Source: Roseburia_C sp031555935 (GTDB lineage: Bacteria; Bacillota; Clostridia; Lachnospirales; Lachnospiraceae). Taken from it: a stretch of DNA of 64,000 bases. The stretch is from the NCBI GenBank assembly GCA_031555935.1, contig JAVBTX010000035.1, positions 9,495 to 73,494 of the forward strand, written 5' to 3'. Within the stretch, counting starts at the first letter, position 1, and each line of letters opens with the position of its first letter. A model generated the notes under the pieces. That model made no database searches, was not told the origin of the DNA, and worked only from the letters and a program-made list of their open reading frames with translations. Both the position numbers and the translations under genes were made by a program. This document shows positions 53,413 through 62,291 of this stretch, in pieces.

Positions 53413-53441
53413 TTGACAAAAATTGACATATTCGCTATATT
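53413..53441 (+). promoter_or_regulatory. Promoter of the manganese riboswitch-mntP operon
   Basis: TTGACA (53413-53418), 17 bp, TATATT (53436-53441); transcription would start about 5 nt before the riboswitch P1 stem. Confidence 0.8.
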
Positions 53442-53452
53442 AAGAAAATACT

Positions 53453-53549
53453 CGTGAGGGAGTAATTCGCGTGAATACGTGATTTGTCAACAACCTCGGT
53501 TAGGCTTCGGCCATAAAAACCTGGCAAATCTTAAAGAATGAGACTCATG
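53453..53549 (+). promoter_or_regulatory. yybP-ykoY manganese riboswitch
   Basis: P1 CGTGAG (53453-53458) pairs with CTCATG (53544-53549). The conserved GGGAGTA follows P1; internal TGTCAACA, the P-loop region CCTCGG...TTCGGCC, CTGGCAAATCTTA and the 3' GAGACT are as in the yybP-ykoY class. The 3' half of P1 also forms one strand of the downstream terminator, so Mn2+ binding (P1 formed) would prevent termination and turn on the efflux genes. Confidence 0.85.
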
Positions 53550-53577
53550 TATGCATTGGGGCATACGTGGGTCTTTT
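53541..53577 (+). terminator. Riboswitch-controlled terminator
   Basis: AGACTCATGTATGC (53541-53554) pairs, with G-U wobbles, with GCATACGTGGGTCT (53561-53573 region), followed by TTTTT. It shares AGACTCATG with riboswitch P1. Confidence 0.85.
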
Positions 53578-53597
53578 TGAATGAAAGGAAGAGAGAG

Positions 53598-54179
53598 ATG
53601 GGATTATTTGTTACACTTTTTTTAATTGGTGTCGGACTAGCAATGGATGCCTTTGCAGTATCCATTTGTAAAGGATTATCCATGCGGAAGGTCAATGTAA
53701 AACAATGTTTCGTGATTGGTTTGTTTTTCGGCGGCTTTCAGGCCTTGATGCCATTTGTCGGCTGGTTGTTAGGAAGTCAATTTGAAAGCTATATTACCGG
53801 CATTGACCATTGGATTGCCTTTATTTTATTAGGTATTATCGGTGGGAAAATGATTATGGAGGCGGTCAAGGGAAAAGAAGAAAGTGTTGAAATCCAGGAA
53901 ATGGACCCGCCGCTTAACATGAAGGAAATGTTTGTCCTTGCAATCGCGACCAGCATTGATGCATTAGCAGTGGGAATAACATTTGCATTTTTGGACATGC
54001 CAATTGTTAAAGCGATTACAATTATCGGTGTTACCACGTTCGTAATTTCCGTATTAGGCGTATATGTCGGAAACTTCTTTGGTAATAAGTATAAGAGTAA
54101 AGCGGAACTAGCGGGTGGGATTATTCTAGTATTAATTGGACTAAAGATTTTATTGGAACACTTAGGAATCATGGGATAA
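53598..54179 (+). CDS. mntP: Manganese efflux pump MntP
   Basis: 193 residues, six membrane helices, the two conserved motifs GLAMDAFAVSICKGL and SIDALAVGITFAF with their buried aspartates. It exports Mn2+. ATG 53598 follows GGAAGAGAGAG; an upstream in-frame ATG at 53538 lies inside the riboswitch. First gene of the operon under the Mn riboswitch. Confidence 0.95.
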   Translation: MGLFVTLFLIGVGLAMDAFAVSICKGLSMRKVNVKQCFVIGLFFGGFQALMPFVGWLLGSQFESYITGIDHWIAFILLGIIGGKMIMEAVKGKEESVEIQEMDPPLNMKEMFVLAIATSIDALAVGITFAFLDMPIVKAITIIGVTTFVISVLGVYVGNFFGNKYKSKAELAGGIILVLIGLKILLEHLGIMG

Positions 54180-54193
54180 ATGGAGGATAAAGA

Positions 54194-55132
54194 ATGACTT
54201 ATATATTACTGATTATTGGATTTATACTATTAATTAAGGGTGCTGATTATTTTGTTGAGGGCAGCTCAGCAGTGGCCAAAAAGTTACACATACCGTCAAT
54301 TATTATTGGTTTGACAATTGTGGCAATGGGGACCTCACTACCAGAAGCGGCGGTTAGTCTGACGGCATCCCTGGGTGGAAACAACGAGCTGGCAGTCAGC
54401 AATGTCATTGGTTCCAACATTTTTAACCTGATGGTGGTGTGTGGTTTTTGTTCACTCTTCATTCCGTTGCAGGTAGAGAAATCAACACTTAAAAAAGAAT
54501 TTCCATTTTCGATTTTAATCGGTGTGCTGTTGCTTGGACTGGGATATTTTGGTATGGCAGTAGGACATGTTGATGGTATTGCATTACTAATTATTTTTGC
54601 AGCATTTATCTACTGGATGGTAAAAGCAGCATTAAAATCGAGAGCAGCAGGAGCAAGCGCAGTGCCAGCGGAAGAGGGCAAAGAGCTATCAACAGGGAGA
54701 TGCATCATATACATTGTATTTGGTATTGCAGCGATTGTAATTGGCGGCGATGCTGTCGTTGACTCGGCAACGGAAATCGCAACTAATTTTGGCTTGAGCC
54801 AGAATCTAATTGGTTTGACGATTGTAGCGGTGGGAACATCTTTGCCAGAACTGGTGACATCCATTGTTGCAGCTAGAAAAAACGAAGTAGATATGGCGGT
54901 AGGAAATGTTATTGGTTCCAACATTTTTAACATTCTGTTTGTTCTTGGAATCTCAGCATCCATTAGTCCGATTGCATTTAACATGGAAAATGTGATTGAT
55001 ATTGCGATATTAACCGTGATGAGTATCGTGGTATGGGGATTTGCATGGAGCAAAGGACGACTTAGCCGCATCGAAGGAGTGGCAATGCTTTTGACATATG
55101 GGGCATACATGGGTTATATTTGTATGAGATAA
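54194..55132 (+). CDS. Calcium/sodium antiporter (YrbG/CaCA family)
   Basis: 312 residues, ten membrane helices in two inverted halves, each with the ion-binding motif GTSLPE (about 35 and 218) and GSNIFN. It exchanges cations (Ca2+, possibly Mn2+) for Na+. GGAGG precedes the ATG, 14 nt after mntP; co-expression under the Mn riboswitch suggests Mn2+ as a relevant substrate (inference). Confidence 0.93.
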   Translation: MTYILLIIGFILLIKGADYFVEGSSAVAKKLHIPSIIIGLTIVAMGTSLPEAAVSLTASLGGNNELAVSNVIGSNIFNLMVVCGFCSLFIPLQVEKSTLKKEFPFSILIGVLLLGLGYFGMAVGHVDGIALLIIFAAFIYWMVKAALKSRAAGASAVPAEEGKELSTGRCIIYIVFGIAAIVIGGDAVVDSATEIATNFGLSQNLIGLTIVAVGTSLPELVTSIVAARKNEVDMAVGNVIGSNIFNILFVLGISASISPIAFNMENVIDIAILTVMSIVVWGFAWSKGRLSRIEGVAMLLTYGAYMGYICMR

Positions 55133-55165
55133 GGCAAATATACAAAATGGAGTGGAGCAAAACGC

Positions 55166-55813
55166 ATGATAAGCAGAATAAAAGATTATTTTCAGAGCGT
55201 TGGTGCAAAACGCATCATAATAATGGTTATTGGAAACATTTTTTTGGGTATGGGAATTAGTATCTTTAAACTTAGTAGCATGGGAAATGATCCTTGCACC
55301 GGAATGATTATGGCATTGTCAGAGGTAGTTCACATTTCTTATCCTCGTTTTATGATTGTGGTAAGTTCTCTTCTATTTATCATACAGTTGCGAACAGGTC
55401 GGAGCTTTATTGGTATTGGGACCTTTGTAAATGCTATTTTTCTTGGTTACATTGTAACTTTCTTTTATAATATATGGATAAGCCTGTCATTCATACCACA
55501 ATTGCTTTGGCAAAAGTTAATTGTGGTATGTGTGGGAGTGATTGTTTGTAGTTTTGGTATTTCACTATATCAGAAGCCAAATGTGGGGGCTTCGCCGTAT
55601 GACAGTATGTCACTGATATTAGCGAAACGTCAGTCCAAATTTTCGTACTTCTGGTGTCGAATGCTGACGGACTCCATTTGCTCCCTGATATGTTTTTTGT
55701 CCGGCGGTATTGTCGGAATCGGAACCTTAATTTCCGCATTTGGCTTTGGACCAATTATTCATTTCTTTGATATCCATGTTTCAAACAAACTCCTTGGAGA
55801 GAGCAAGTTATGA
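55166..55813 (+). CDS. YczE/YitT-like membrane protein
   Basis: 215 residues, five to six membrane helices, family motifs SSMGNDPCTG, FIGIGTFVNAIFLGY and GASPYDSMSL. Members are membrane proteins of unknown function. GGAGTGGAG precedes the ATG. 33 nt after the antiporter, likely the last gene of the riboswitch operon. Confidence 0.85.
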   Translation: MISRIKDYFQSVGAKRIIIMVIGNIFLGMGISIFKLSSMGNDPCTGMIMALSEVVHISYPRFMIVVSSLLFIIQLRTGRSFIGIGTFVNAIFLGYIVTFFYNIWISLSFIPQLLWQKLIVVCVGVIVCSFGISLYQKPNVGASPYDSMSLILAKRQSKFSYFWCRMLTDSICSLICFLSGGIVGIGTLISAFGFGPIIHFFDIHVSNKLLGESKL

Positions 55814-55838
55814 TACTTTCACAACCTGCAAAATTTGG

Positions 55839-55864
55839 GTGTGAAAAATCTTGATTTTTCACAC
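55839..55864. terminator. Bidirectional terminator candidate
   Basis: GTGTGAAAAATC / GATTTTTCACAC perfect 12-bp stem with a 2-nt gap, between converging genes. AT-rich flanks rather than a strong T run. Confidence 0.6.
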
Positions 55865-55865
55865 T

Positions 55866-57485
55866 TTAACCGGCTAGTATTAGGTTTTCAAAAACATCCC
55901 AGATGAGCTGACCAGACTCTAAGGTCGAAAAATCTTCCAAATATAAATAATAGATATCACCAGCGGCGGTCTTCAACATTACCCAATGTTCATTGTCTGT
56001 CGCTGGAAATTCTACTGGCCCATCAGCCGCACTCAGCATAATCGTATCAGCATGTAAATCCCGTTCGGTATACACCATCACATCCTGTAACAGATTATGT
56101 GTCAAAAATTCTTCGGCATATCCCTCCCGGTTCAAATAATACCATTCTTCAGGAATCACTTCCATTGTTTCCTTATCGGTTAACTGATAAGTAATCGGAA
56201 TCCGCAATGTTTCAAGCAAAGCCAGCGGTGCTTCGGCAATAAAGGTACCGTCACCATAGTTATGAAAAGTAGGGTCACTTAGTAAATCGGGAATGCTGCC
56301 GAGCAGTGTTAATGTGCCCCGGTCATAACGGAAAAAGTGAGTGTAGCTAATATCGTTATAGTCTTGACTTAAAATAGCCAATTCAATAAATTCATCCGTA
56401 GTATCTAAATCAATCAAATAATATTCGATGCCCTCACTAGCGGCCCCAAAGGCCATCGGGCAAGATTCGTTCTGTAGCAAGGCGGAGAAGTCGGTACCAT
56501 TGATAATTAGGGTAAGCGACAACTCATTTGTTTCTTCTATGTAAGTGGCATTATAGAAGATGGCATCCACATTTTCATCGCTATCTAAGTCGGCTGAGAG
56601 CGTCGAACCGATTGGACCTGATAATTCATAAGGTCCATTATACTGGTACTCTGGTTGTAAACCCTCTAATTGCTGGTAAGGTACGGTGAAGAAGATGGCT
56701 CCGCCGGCATAAGGGGTAAGAACATAAATATTAGAGATAAAGGTCAAGCCGGAATTTGTAAAATACCAGGTATCATTTGTCAAAACATCATTTTCAATCG
56801 TTTCACGCAGTGCTTCTGGCGTATCCATCGCGGCTACAATACTTTCGGCATAGGCTGGAAGCGTAAGCTGTGTTTCAATATAAGCCGTAGCGCTGGTAAG
56901 AAGAGCTGCTTTTTCATTTGAAATATGATCAAGGCTTAACAGTTCGCCAGTTCGTAAGTCAAAGTTAAGGCCAGTATAGCTGTAATTTCCATGAGCACCG
57001 CCAGAATAGTCGGTCGTATGGCGACGGATTGAGAGCACCGCATTATCACAGCGAAAGGTTTCAAAGCTAACGGATAAATAGTATTCAGAAAATAGACTTG
57101 CATCTTCGACATACATGGATTTGGCATCGCGGTAATAAGACGCTGCGGTTTTTCCAAAGTCCTTTTCATTTTCGATAAAAAAGTCGTTGATTTTTTGAGT
57201 GGCCGCATCATTTTCTGGAATGGTTATGGTTGGCCGGTCATATTCGGTAGAAAGTATGGTGCTGCCGTCTGCTGCTTCGTAGGTTTTATAAATTGTTTCA
57301 TAAGTGAAAAAAAACGCCGCCACTTCATCAATATTGCCAGAAGCGTCGCTGCTATCGTCGTTGTCTGATAAGGATGTGTCTTCGGTTCCGAGATTCTCGG
57401 TTTCTGATGGATTGGAATTGTTGATGGCACATCCTTGAAAAAGCAGTGTAAATGCGCATAAAAATGCAATCAGTTTAAGCTTCAT
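55866..57485 (-). CDS. Lipoprotein with DUF3298-like domain
   Basis: 539 residues. ATG 57485 follows GGGGG and starts a lipoprotein signal (LLFQGC); an ATG further upstream is not preferred. Residues about 60-290 match a DUF4163/DUF3298 pair (TIPENDAATQKINDFF; SIRRHTTDYSGGAHGNYSYTG), the RsiV/PdaC C-terminal type. The C-terminal 250 residues are beta-rich and repeat-like (FRYDRGTLTLLGSI). Extracellular, membrane-attached; function unknown, possibly sugar or lysozyme-type ligand binding by family analogy. Confidence 0.85.
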   Translation of the reverse strand: MKLKLIAFLCAFTLLFQGCAINNSNPSETENLGTEDTSLSDNDDSSDASGNIDEVAAFFFTYETIYKTYEAADGSTILSTEYDRPTITIPENDAATQKINDFFIENEKDFGKTAASYYRDAKSMYVEDASLFSEYYLSVSFETFRCDNAVLSIRRHTTDYSGGAHGNYSYTGLNFDLRTGELLSLDHISNEKAALLTSATAYIETQLTLPAYAESIVAAMDTPEALRETIENDVLTNDTWYFTNSGLTFISNIYVLTPYAGGAIFFTVPYQQLEGLQPEYQYNGPYELSGPIGSTLSADLDSDENVDAIFYNATYIEETNELSLTLIINGTDFSALLQNESCPMAFGAASEGIEYYLIDLDTTDEFIELAILSQDYNDISYTHFFRYDRGTLTLLGSIPDLLSDPTFHNYGDGTFIAEAPLALLETLRIPITYQLTDKETMEVIPEEWYYLNREGYAEEFLTHNLLQDVMVYTERDLHADTIMLSAADGPVEFPATDNEHWVMLKTAAGDIYYLYLEDFSTLESGQLIWDVFENLILAG

Positions 57486-57640
57486 CAAAATATCCCCCTG
57501 TATGCTGTATTTAGTAGGCACTATTATATCATATTAATTTCTTAAAAAGTATTAAGAATAGATTTAAATTTCTTTATATGACATGCTGTTGTCAAGTTAT
57601 GAGCCATATAATAAAGGAAAAAGTATTAAGGAGAAAAATT

Positions 57641-58135
57641 ATGACAACAAAGTATTTGTACAAAGACACTTTTGCCGTTATTGGTAAAGCAGGACAAGGT
57701 CTAGCCTATGAGATACCAGCGTGGGTACTTCCATTGTGGAAAGACGCAAATGACCACTTTATGGAACTAACGGGAATTGTTCGTCAGGATGAAAACGGTG
57801 CACCGCTTGTCTGGGGGGCAATGAATGATGTAGATGAAAGCAACAAACGTTGGAGTGAAAGCGGCAAGTACATGGCTGGTTACGAAGCGGACAAAGATGC
57901 TAATCCACCGGAAGGCTGGACAAAGTGGATAATTCCAGCGCAAACCTATATGATTGTGGAATGTACAATGGAAACATATGGCGAGGTGTTCGGCAAAATT
58001 ACAAACGACCCAAACATTAAGATTGTCGGCACTGTTCATGAGCGTTATCCGCAGCCAGCAAATCCAAATATTGTTGAATTATATTTTCCAATTGCGGAGG
58101 GGATGACATTGAAGCACGGGTCGCAGGAGAAATAG
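57641..58135 (+). CDS. GyrI-like / AraC effector-binding domain protein
   Basis: 164 residues, a single SRPBCC-like GyrI-type ligand-binding domain (YLYKDTFAVIGKAGQG; PEGWTKWIIPAQTYMIVEC; HERYPQP). Stand-alone domains of this type bind small hydrophobic molecules. ATG 57641 follows AAGGAG. The following gene starts 2 nt after the stop. Confidence 0.88.
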   Translation: MTTKYLYKDTFAVIGKAGQGLAYEIPAWVLPLWKDANDHFMELTGIVRQDENGAPLVWGAMNDVDESNKRWSESGKYMAGYEADKDANPPEGWTKWIIPAQTYMIVECTMETYGEVFGKITNDPNIKIVGTVHERYPQPANPNIVELYFPIAEGMTLKHGSQEK

Positions 58136-58137
58136 GC

Positions 58138-58890
58138 ATGAGTAGAACGGAACTACAAAAGGTTAGTGAAGAAACAATGCGTTTTATGCGTGGCAAATAC
58201 GCATTAGATGAAATAGGAAACGGCAAGGATGAACTCAAATTTCGGCGTGGTGGGAAAACCGTTTTAACGATTTATATACGGGAAGAGTGCTTTGATTTTC
58301 TCGTGATTTTTGGAAAAGCGGAGCGTGAAAAATTTGAGTTGCAGCGCGAAAATTTTCCACAGAATATACAAGAAATTTATGATAGTAGTAAAACTTACCA
58401 TGATGGAAAGTGGATGCTTATTCCGGTAGCAGATATGGAAAAGCTCGAATCTGTCAAAAAGCTCATTCTAATAAAAAAGAAGCCAAATCGTAAACCCTTC
58501 CCGAAGGAACAAGCAGTCTATTCAAAATGTGGAATGCGCTGTGATCTTTGCGTGCACTACAGCGGTGGCACAATCAGTGAAGAATTTCGAATAGAATTAG
58601 CAGAGAGGATTGGACGTGTATACTATGGGGGAGATTTCGGCGAAATGATGTATTGCCCTGGGTGCGACCAGCAGGTAGCGGGGCAACCGCATCCGTGCAT
58701 GAATGGTGATTCCTGCAATTCACTAAGATGTGCAAAGAATAAGGGATTGGAAAAATGTACAAGCTGCAAGGAATACCCATGTGATAACGTGTTGGCAGGT
58801 CTTCGCGGTGTAATTGAAGCAAAGAGTATGCCAGCAGAAGATGTCACATGGGCGATATTGCCCTATGTACATGAGCAGTATGGAAATTAA
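58138..58890 (+). CDS. DUF3788-DUF3795 fusion protein
   Basis: 250 residues. N-terminal 115 residues resemble DUF3788 (TVLTIYIREECFDFLVIFGKAER; KWMLIPV). The C-terminal half is a DUF3795-type cysteine-rich domain (YSKCGMRCDLCVHY, YCPGC, CTSCKEYPCDN), probably metal binding. The ATG follows the previous stop by 2 nt, with GGAG in its end. Function unknown. Confidence 0.82.
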   Translation: MSRTELQKVSEETMRFMRGKYALDEIGNGKDELKFRRGGKTVLTIYIREECFDFLVIFGKAEREKFELQRENFPQNIQEIYDSSKTYHDGKWMLIPVADMEKLESVKKLILIKKKPNRKPFPKEQAVYSKCGMRCDLCVHYSGGTISEEFRIELAERIGRVYYGGDFGEMMYCPGCDQQVAGQPHPCMNGDSCNSLRCAKNKGLEKCTSCKEYPCDNVLAGLRGVIEAKSMPAEDVTWAILPYVHEQYGN

Positions 58891-58896
58891 ACGTAG

Positions 58897-59424
58897 TTAT
58901 CTTCTCCTTACGGCATCAAGCTCACAGCAAATATTCCATGTTTTCCCGTTATCCTCGGACCAGATTGATTCCCAGTGAAAAGAATTTTCGGTAATATTTT
59001 TAAAATTCCACTGCCAAATGGTGCTGTCATTTGCATCATAGTTTGTTCCGGTCTGGATAATGTTACCGTCAATTTCTTCAGCGATTAGTCGGTCGATTTT
59101 CTTCCCTCTGTCGCAGCCGTAAACAATCTGCCATTTATTCGAGCCGTCAAATAAGGGAAACCGAAGTGTTGTACCATATTCGGCGGCTTCATCATTATCG
59201 CTTTCCCTCGTGGCCAATGACGGGCAGATAAAGATATCCTGTACCGCAGTACCTTCTAAAATGTAAGAAAATATCCACTCACCTTTGTGGTGTTTTTTCG
59301 TTCCATCTGCAAGCGGTGCGGACCAGTCAAAATCCCATTCGCCGACAAACTGACCATAAAGACTAACATCAGATTTCTCACATGGTTTCGGGGAAACAAG
59401 TAGCTTTGAAAATAGATTATCCAT
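58897..59424 (-). CDS. Uncharacterised DUF1579-like (lipocalin-type) protein
   Basis: 175 residues, beta-rich: GQFVGEWDFDWSAP, HKGEWIFSYILEG, and IQTGTNYDANDSTIWQWNFKNIT look like a small calycin barrel, perhaps DUF1579-like. Soluble and cytosolic. ATG 59424 follows GGAGG by 8 nt; an upstream ATG (59439) contains the Shine-Dalgarno and is rejected. Co-directional with the WYL regulator upstream (70 nt gap), perhaps its target. Confidence 0.65.
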   Translation of the reverse strand: MDNLFSKLLVSPKPCEKSDVSLYGQFVGEWDFDWSAPLADGTKKHHKGEWIFSYILEGTAVQDIFICPSLATRESDNDEAAEYGTTLRFPLFDGSNKWQIVYGCDRGKKIDRLIAEEIDGNIIQTGTNYDANDSTIWQWNFKNITENSFHWESIWSEDNGKTWNICCELDAVRRR

Positions 59425-59494
59425 TTTTAAATCCTCCATTTTTTAATGTAATTAGCCAATTATACAATTTGTAATCTGACAACAGCCCGTCATA

Positions 59495-60397
59495 TTAAGA
59501 ATATTTCTGTGCCGTTCGCAGAGCTTTTTCTTTGATAATTTCTCGGACACGTGCTGGCTCTAAGACCTCAATATATTCTCCAAAAGACAACACAAATCCA
59601 TACACCCAATCATCTTCCGGCCAATTGACCGAAATGAGAAAGCTGCCGTCATGTTGTTTTTTAATCACGCCGGCTTCAAATTCATCATAGATTCGGTATG
59701 CCATTTCGGGGGCAACCTTAAATGTCAGTGCAATGTCCTGCTTTTGGTGCTCCACCGGTTCAACATTTGGGACAATTTCTAAGAGGTTCCGTTCTTCGAA
59801 AAGTATCTCCGTTACGCTCAAATTCGCTATTCTTGACAGCTTAAACAGCCGAATGTCCTGACGCATCAAGCAGTAACCCTTGATATACCATGACTTTGAT
59901 TTAAACCAAAGCTGAATCGGCTCAATCCGACGCAGCGTTTTTTCGCCATAAGTGCTGTAATAATCAAATTCAGTAATTCGTTGTTCTAAAATAGCCGTTT
60001 TAAAATCTTGAAAAATATCGCCGTTGGCATAGCTCCAGCTTGAGAAGTCAACTTCCAGCCAATTTCTGGTATCTTTTTGAAAAATTGTTGATAGCTTGCT
60101 CAAGACCTGTTCTGTTTCTGGTGTTTTGACAGATGTCAAGCCTTGTAGTGCAGATAAAATTTCGCCTTGCTCCTGCTCATTTAGTAGCGATTTATTCAGC
60201 ACAAAGTCAGGCAGCAGACTGATGCCGCCACCTTTGCCTTTTTCTGTGTAAACTGGAATGCCAGCCAGACTCAAGGTGTCAATATCGCGGTAAATGGTTC
60301 GCTGGGAGACCTCAAAATGCTCGGCCAGAGTCTTTGCGGTAACTTGTTTCTTGTCTAATAAAATATAAATAATTTCAAAAAGTCGATTTATCTGCAT
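59495..60397 (-). CDS. DeoR/YafY-type HTH-WYL transcriptional regulator
   Basis: 300 residues. N-terminal winged helix (QINRLFEIIYILLDKKQVTA; FEVSQRTIYRDIDTL), linker, WYL domain (residues about 135-215; LWFKSKSWYIKGYC) and WCX-like C-terminus. Such regulators respond to ligands or nucleic acid signals. Starts at ATG 60397 or ATG 60409; the family usually begins MQINRLFEI. Confidence 0.92.
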   Translation of the reverse strand: MQINRLFEIIYILLDKKQVTAKTLAEHFEVSQRTIYRDIDTLSLAGIPVYTEKGKGGGISLLPDFVLNKSLLNEQEQGEILSALQGLTSVKTPETEQVLSKLSTIFQKDTRNWLEVDFSSWSYANGDIFQDFKTAILEQRITEFDYYSTYGEKTLRRIEPIQLWFKSKSWYIKGYCLMRQDIRLFKLSRIANLSVTEILFEERNLLEIVPNVEPVEHQKQDIALTFKVAPEMAYRIYDEFEAGVIKKQHDGSFLISVNWPEDDWVYGFVLSFGEYIEVLEPARVREIIKEKALRTAQKYS

Positions 60398-60503
60398 ATT
60401 AATAACCATGCCTTTCGTAAGTCTTTATTATCTAATTCATAGTATAGCATATAAATAGGACACCACTATGTCATATTTATAATGTGTGTGAATAAAATAA
60501 ATT

Positions 60504-60532
60504 TTCTTCTTAGGTATTGGCTGTGTTATAAT
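60504..60532 (+). promoter_or_regulatory. Promoter of the TraX-LuxR operon
   Basis: Extended -10 TGT-TATAAT (TATAAT 60527-60532) with a weak -35 TTCTTC (60504-60509) 17 bp upstream; GAAAGGGG follows before ATG 60562. Confidence 0.55.
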
Positions 60533-60561
60533 GAATTCAGAAAAAGAAAGGGGCATGCACG

Positions 60562-61353
60562 ATGGAGCTGGTCGAAAAAATAAATATAAAAGGAATAAGT
60601 GGCAGCACATTAAAATTAATAGCGATTATCACGATGTTGATTGACCATATTGGTGCGACCATTGTTTATCGAATGCTATTGTTACGAGCTCAGAGTAATC
60701 TTAACGTTGCAGGTTGGCCGCCATTTTTGATAACATTTGTAAATAGTGAGAATCTACAGACAATTTATACGTGCTTACGGTATATTGGCCGGATTGCATT
60801 TCCGATATTTTGCTTTTTATTAGTTGAGGGATTTAAATATACGCGAGATAAAAAACAGTATGGAATACGGTTGTTTATTTTTGCATTTATTTCAGAGATA
60901 CCCTTTGACTTATCACTCGCAAGTGGCATTAGCTGGAAGCGGCAGAATGTATTTTTCACATTATTTCTTGGCTATTTGACAATCGTGGGAATTCATTTTA
61001 TCGGAAAAAAGCTTGCTGCAAAAAATTGGCAGCGGGTGATAGGGACGATTGCGGTAGTGTATGTTGGGATGAAGATAGCAGATTTCTTACGAACCGATTA
61101 TGCCAGCACCGGGGTCTTTGCAATTGCGATTCTGTATCTATTGCGAAATATTAAGCTTGCTCAGCTTGGAGCTGGAGCGTTAATATTTCTTTATGAGAGA
61201 ACGGCACCGCTGGCATTTATCCCGATTGCGTTATACAATGGAAAACGTGGCTGGAAATTAAAATATGTCTTTTACCTGTTTTACCCAGTGCATCTGATGA
61301 TGTTGTATTGGTTGTGTTGTTTATTAAGAATAACGAGTGTATCAGTGATATGA
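60562..61353 (+). CDS. TraX family protein
   Basis: 263 residues, about eight membrane helices. The signature LKLIAIITMLIDHIGA at the N-terminus, YIGRIAFPIFCFLLVEGF and SEIPFDL identify the TraX family; F-plasmid TraX acetylates pilin, but chromosomal Firmicute copies have no pilin and probably acylate other surface molecules. The stop overlaps the LuxR gene by 4 nt. Confidence 0.92.
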   Translation: MELVEKINIKGISGSTLKLIAIITMLIDHIGATIVYRMLLLRAQSNLNVAGWPPFLITFVNSENLQTIYTCLRYIGRIAFPIFCFLLVEGFKYTRDKKQYGIRLFIFAFISEIPFDLSLASGISWKRQNVFFTLFLGYLTIVGIHFIGKKLAAKNWQRVIGTIAVVYVGMKIADFLRTDYASTGVFAIAILYLLRNIKLAQLGAGALIFLYERTAPLAFIPIALYNGKRGWKLKYVFYLFYPVHLMMLYWLCCLLRITSVSVI

Positions 61354-62177
61354 ATGAAATATATAGAAAAAATGAGTTTGAAACCAATGAAGTAGTTGCC
61401 ACTGCGGTACTATGTATGTTTGGCTTTGTACTATTGACAGGCTTTTTTTGCTGGGTGGGGATTTTTAGTATTAGCACTAGGATGGTAAATGGATTTATTA
61501 TTGTATCGGTAATACCATTATTATTGCCGGTGATTCTGGTTCACATTTTGCACATTGATAAGCGGTGGGTGAAGTATGCGTTAATCGTTTGCGTTGCGGT
61601 AGAAGTCGGAATAGCGTATATGGTATTTACATTTCAGATGATAATCTTATTTATCGTTCCGTCAGTGATAGCGATTTTTTATCTAAATAAAAGGGTACTG
61701 TTATTTACGGGACTGGTTACAAGTACGATGATTGCGCTAGCCCATCTAATAAGTGGCTATCATCTGTTTCAGCCTTGGATTGAGCCTTTTAGTGGTTTGA
61801 AGTCAATTCTGCTGTACGGTGCGCTGCCGAGAATTATGCAATATTGTTTTTGTACACTGCTTCTATATTTTCTATGTAAACGAGTGACCGGTTTTTTTGA
61901 TGGATTTTACAAAGCGATGCAAAATCAGGAACAGTTTGGAAAAAACGAAGCCCCCAATATGCCGGAACTAGAAACCATTTTCAATGATTTTACCGAACGT
62001 GAAAAAGAGGTTTTTACCCTTCTGGTACAGGGTTGTACCAATGCGCAGATAGCCAACCAGCTTTGTTTGTCGGTGGGAACCGTTAAGAACTACGTATCGA
62101 CGATTTACGATAAGACCGAAATTCGTGACAGAACGGCTCTGGTATTGAAATATAGCCATCTATATCAGAAAAGGTGA
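61350..62177 (+). CDS. Membrane-anchored LuxR-type transcriptional regulator
   Basis: 275 residues. About six hydrophobic helices (roughly 15-205) precede a C-terminal LuxR HTH (FTEREKEVFTLLVQG; IANQLCLSVGTVKNYVSTIYDK). DNA binding at the membrane in response to an envelope or lipid signal is plausible. ATG 61350 overlaps the TraX stop as ATGA, giving coupled translation. An upstream TTG start at 61308 would overlap more. No REC domain. Confidence 0.85.
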   Translation: MNEIYRKNEFETNEVVATAVLCMFGFVLLTGFFCWVGIFSISTRMVNGFIIVSVIPLLLPVILVHILHIDKRWVKYALIVCVAVEVGIAYMVFTFQMIILFIVPSVIAIFYLNKRVLLFTGLVTSTMIALAHLISGYHLFQPWIEPFSGLKSILLYGALPRIMQYCFCTLLLYFLCKRVTGFFDGFYKAMQNQEQFGKNEAPNMPELETIFNDFTEREKEVFTLLVQGCTNAQIANQLCLSVGTVKNYVSTIYDKTEIRDRTALVLKYSHLYQKR

Positions 62178-62180
62178 CTA

Positions 62181-62223
62181 AAGTCATATCTTTATATGAC
62201 TTTTCATATCAATGATATGACTT
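62181..62223. repeat. Triple AAGTCATAT inverted repeats
   Basis: AAGTCATAT (62181-62189) pairs with ATATGACTT (62194-62202); GATATGACTT (62214-62223) can alternatively pair with AAGTCATATC (62181-62190). It lies between the LuxR gene and the protease gene and may be a weak terminator or a binding site for a dimeric regulator. Confidence 0.6.
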
Positions 62224-62291
62224 GGGTGACTGTTTATTTCTCTAAAAAAATATCATAATTTGAAAAAAATATGATTGGAGAAATGAAAAAT

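Noticed and set aside
54610..55110. 166-codon minus-strand ORF
   Set aside because: Shadow of the antiporter gene; low-complexity Thr/Ile/Ala composition typical of antisense to membrane genes.
60562..61353. TraX as evidence of a conjugative element
   Set aside because: No relaxase, coupling protein or type IV secretion genes nearby; chromosomal TraX homologues are common in Firmicutes.
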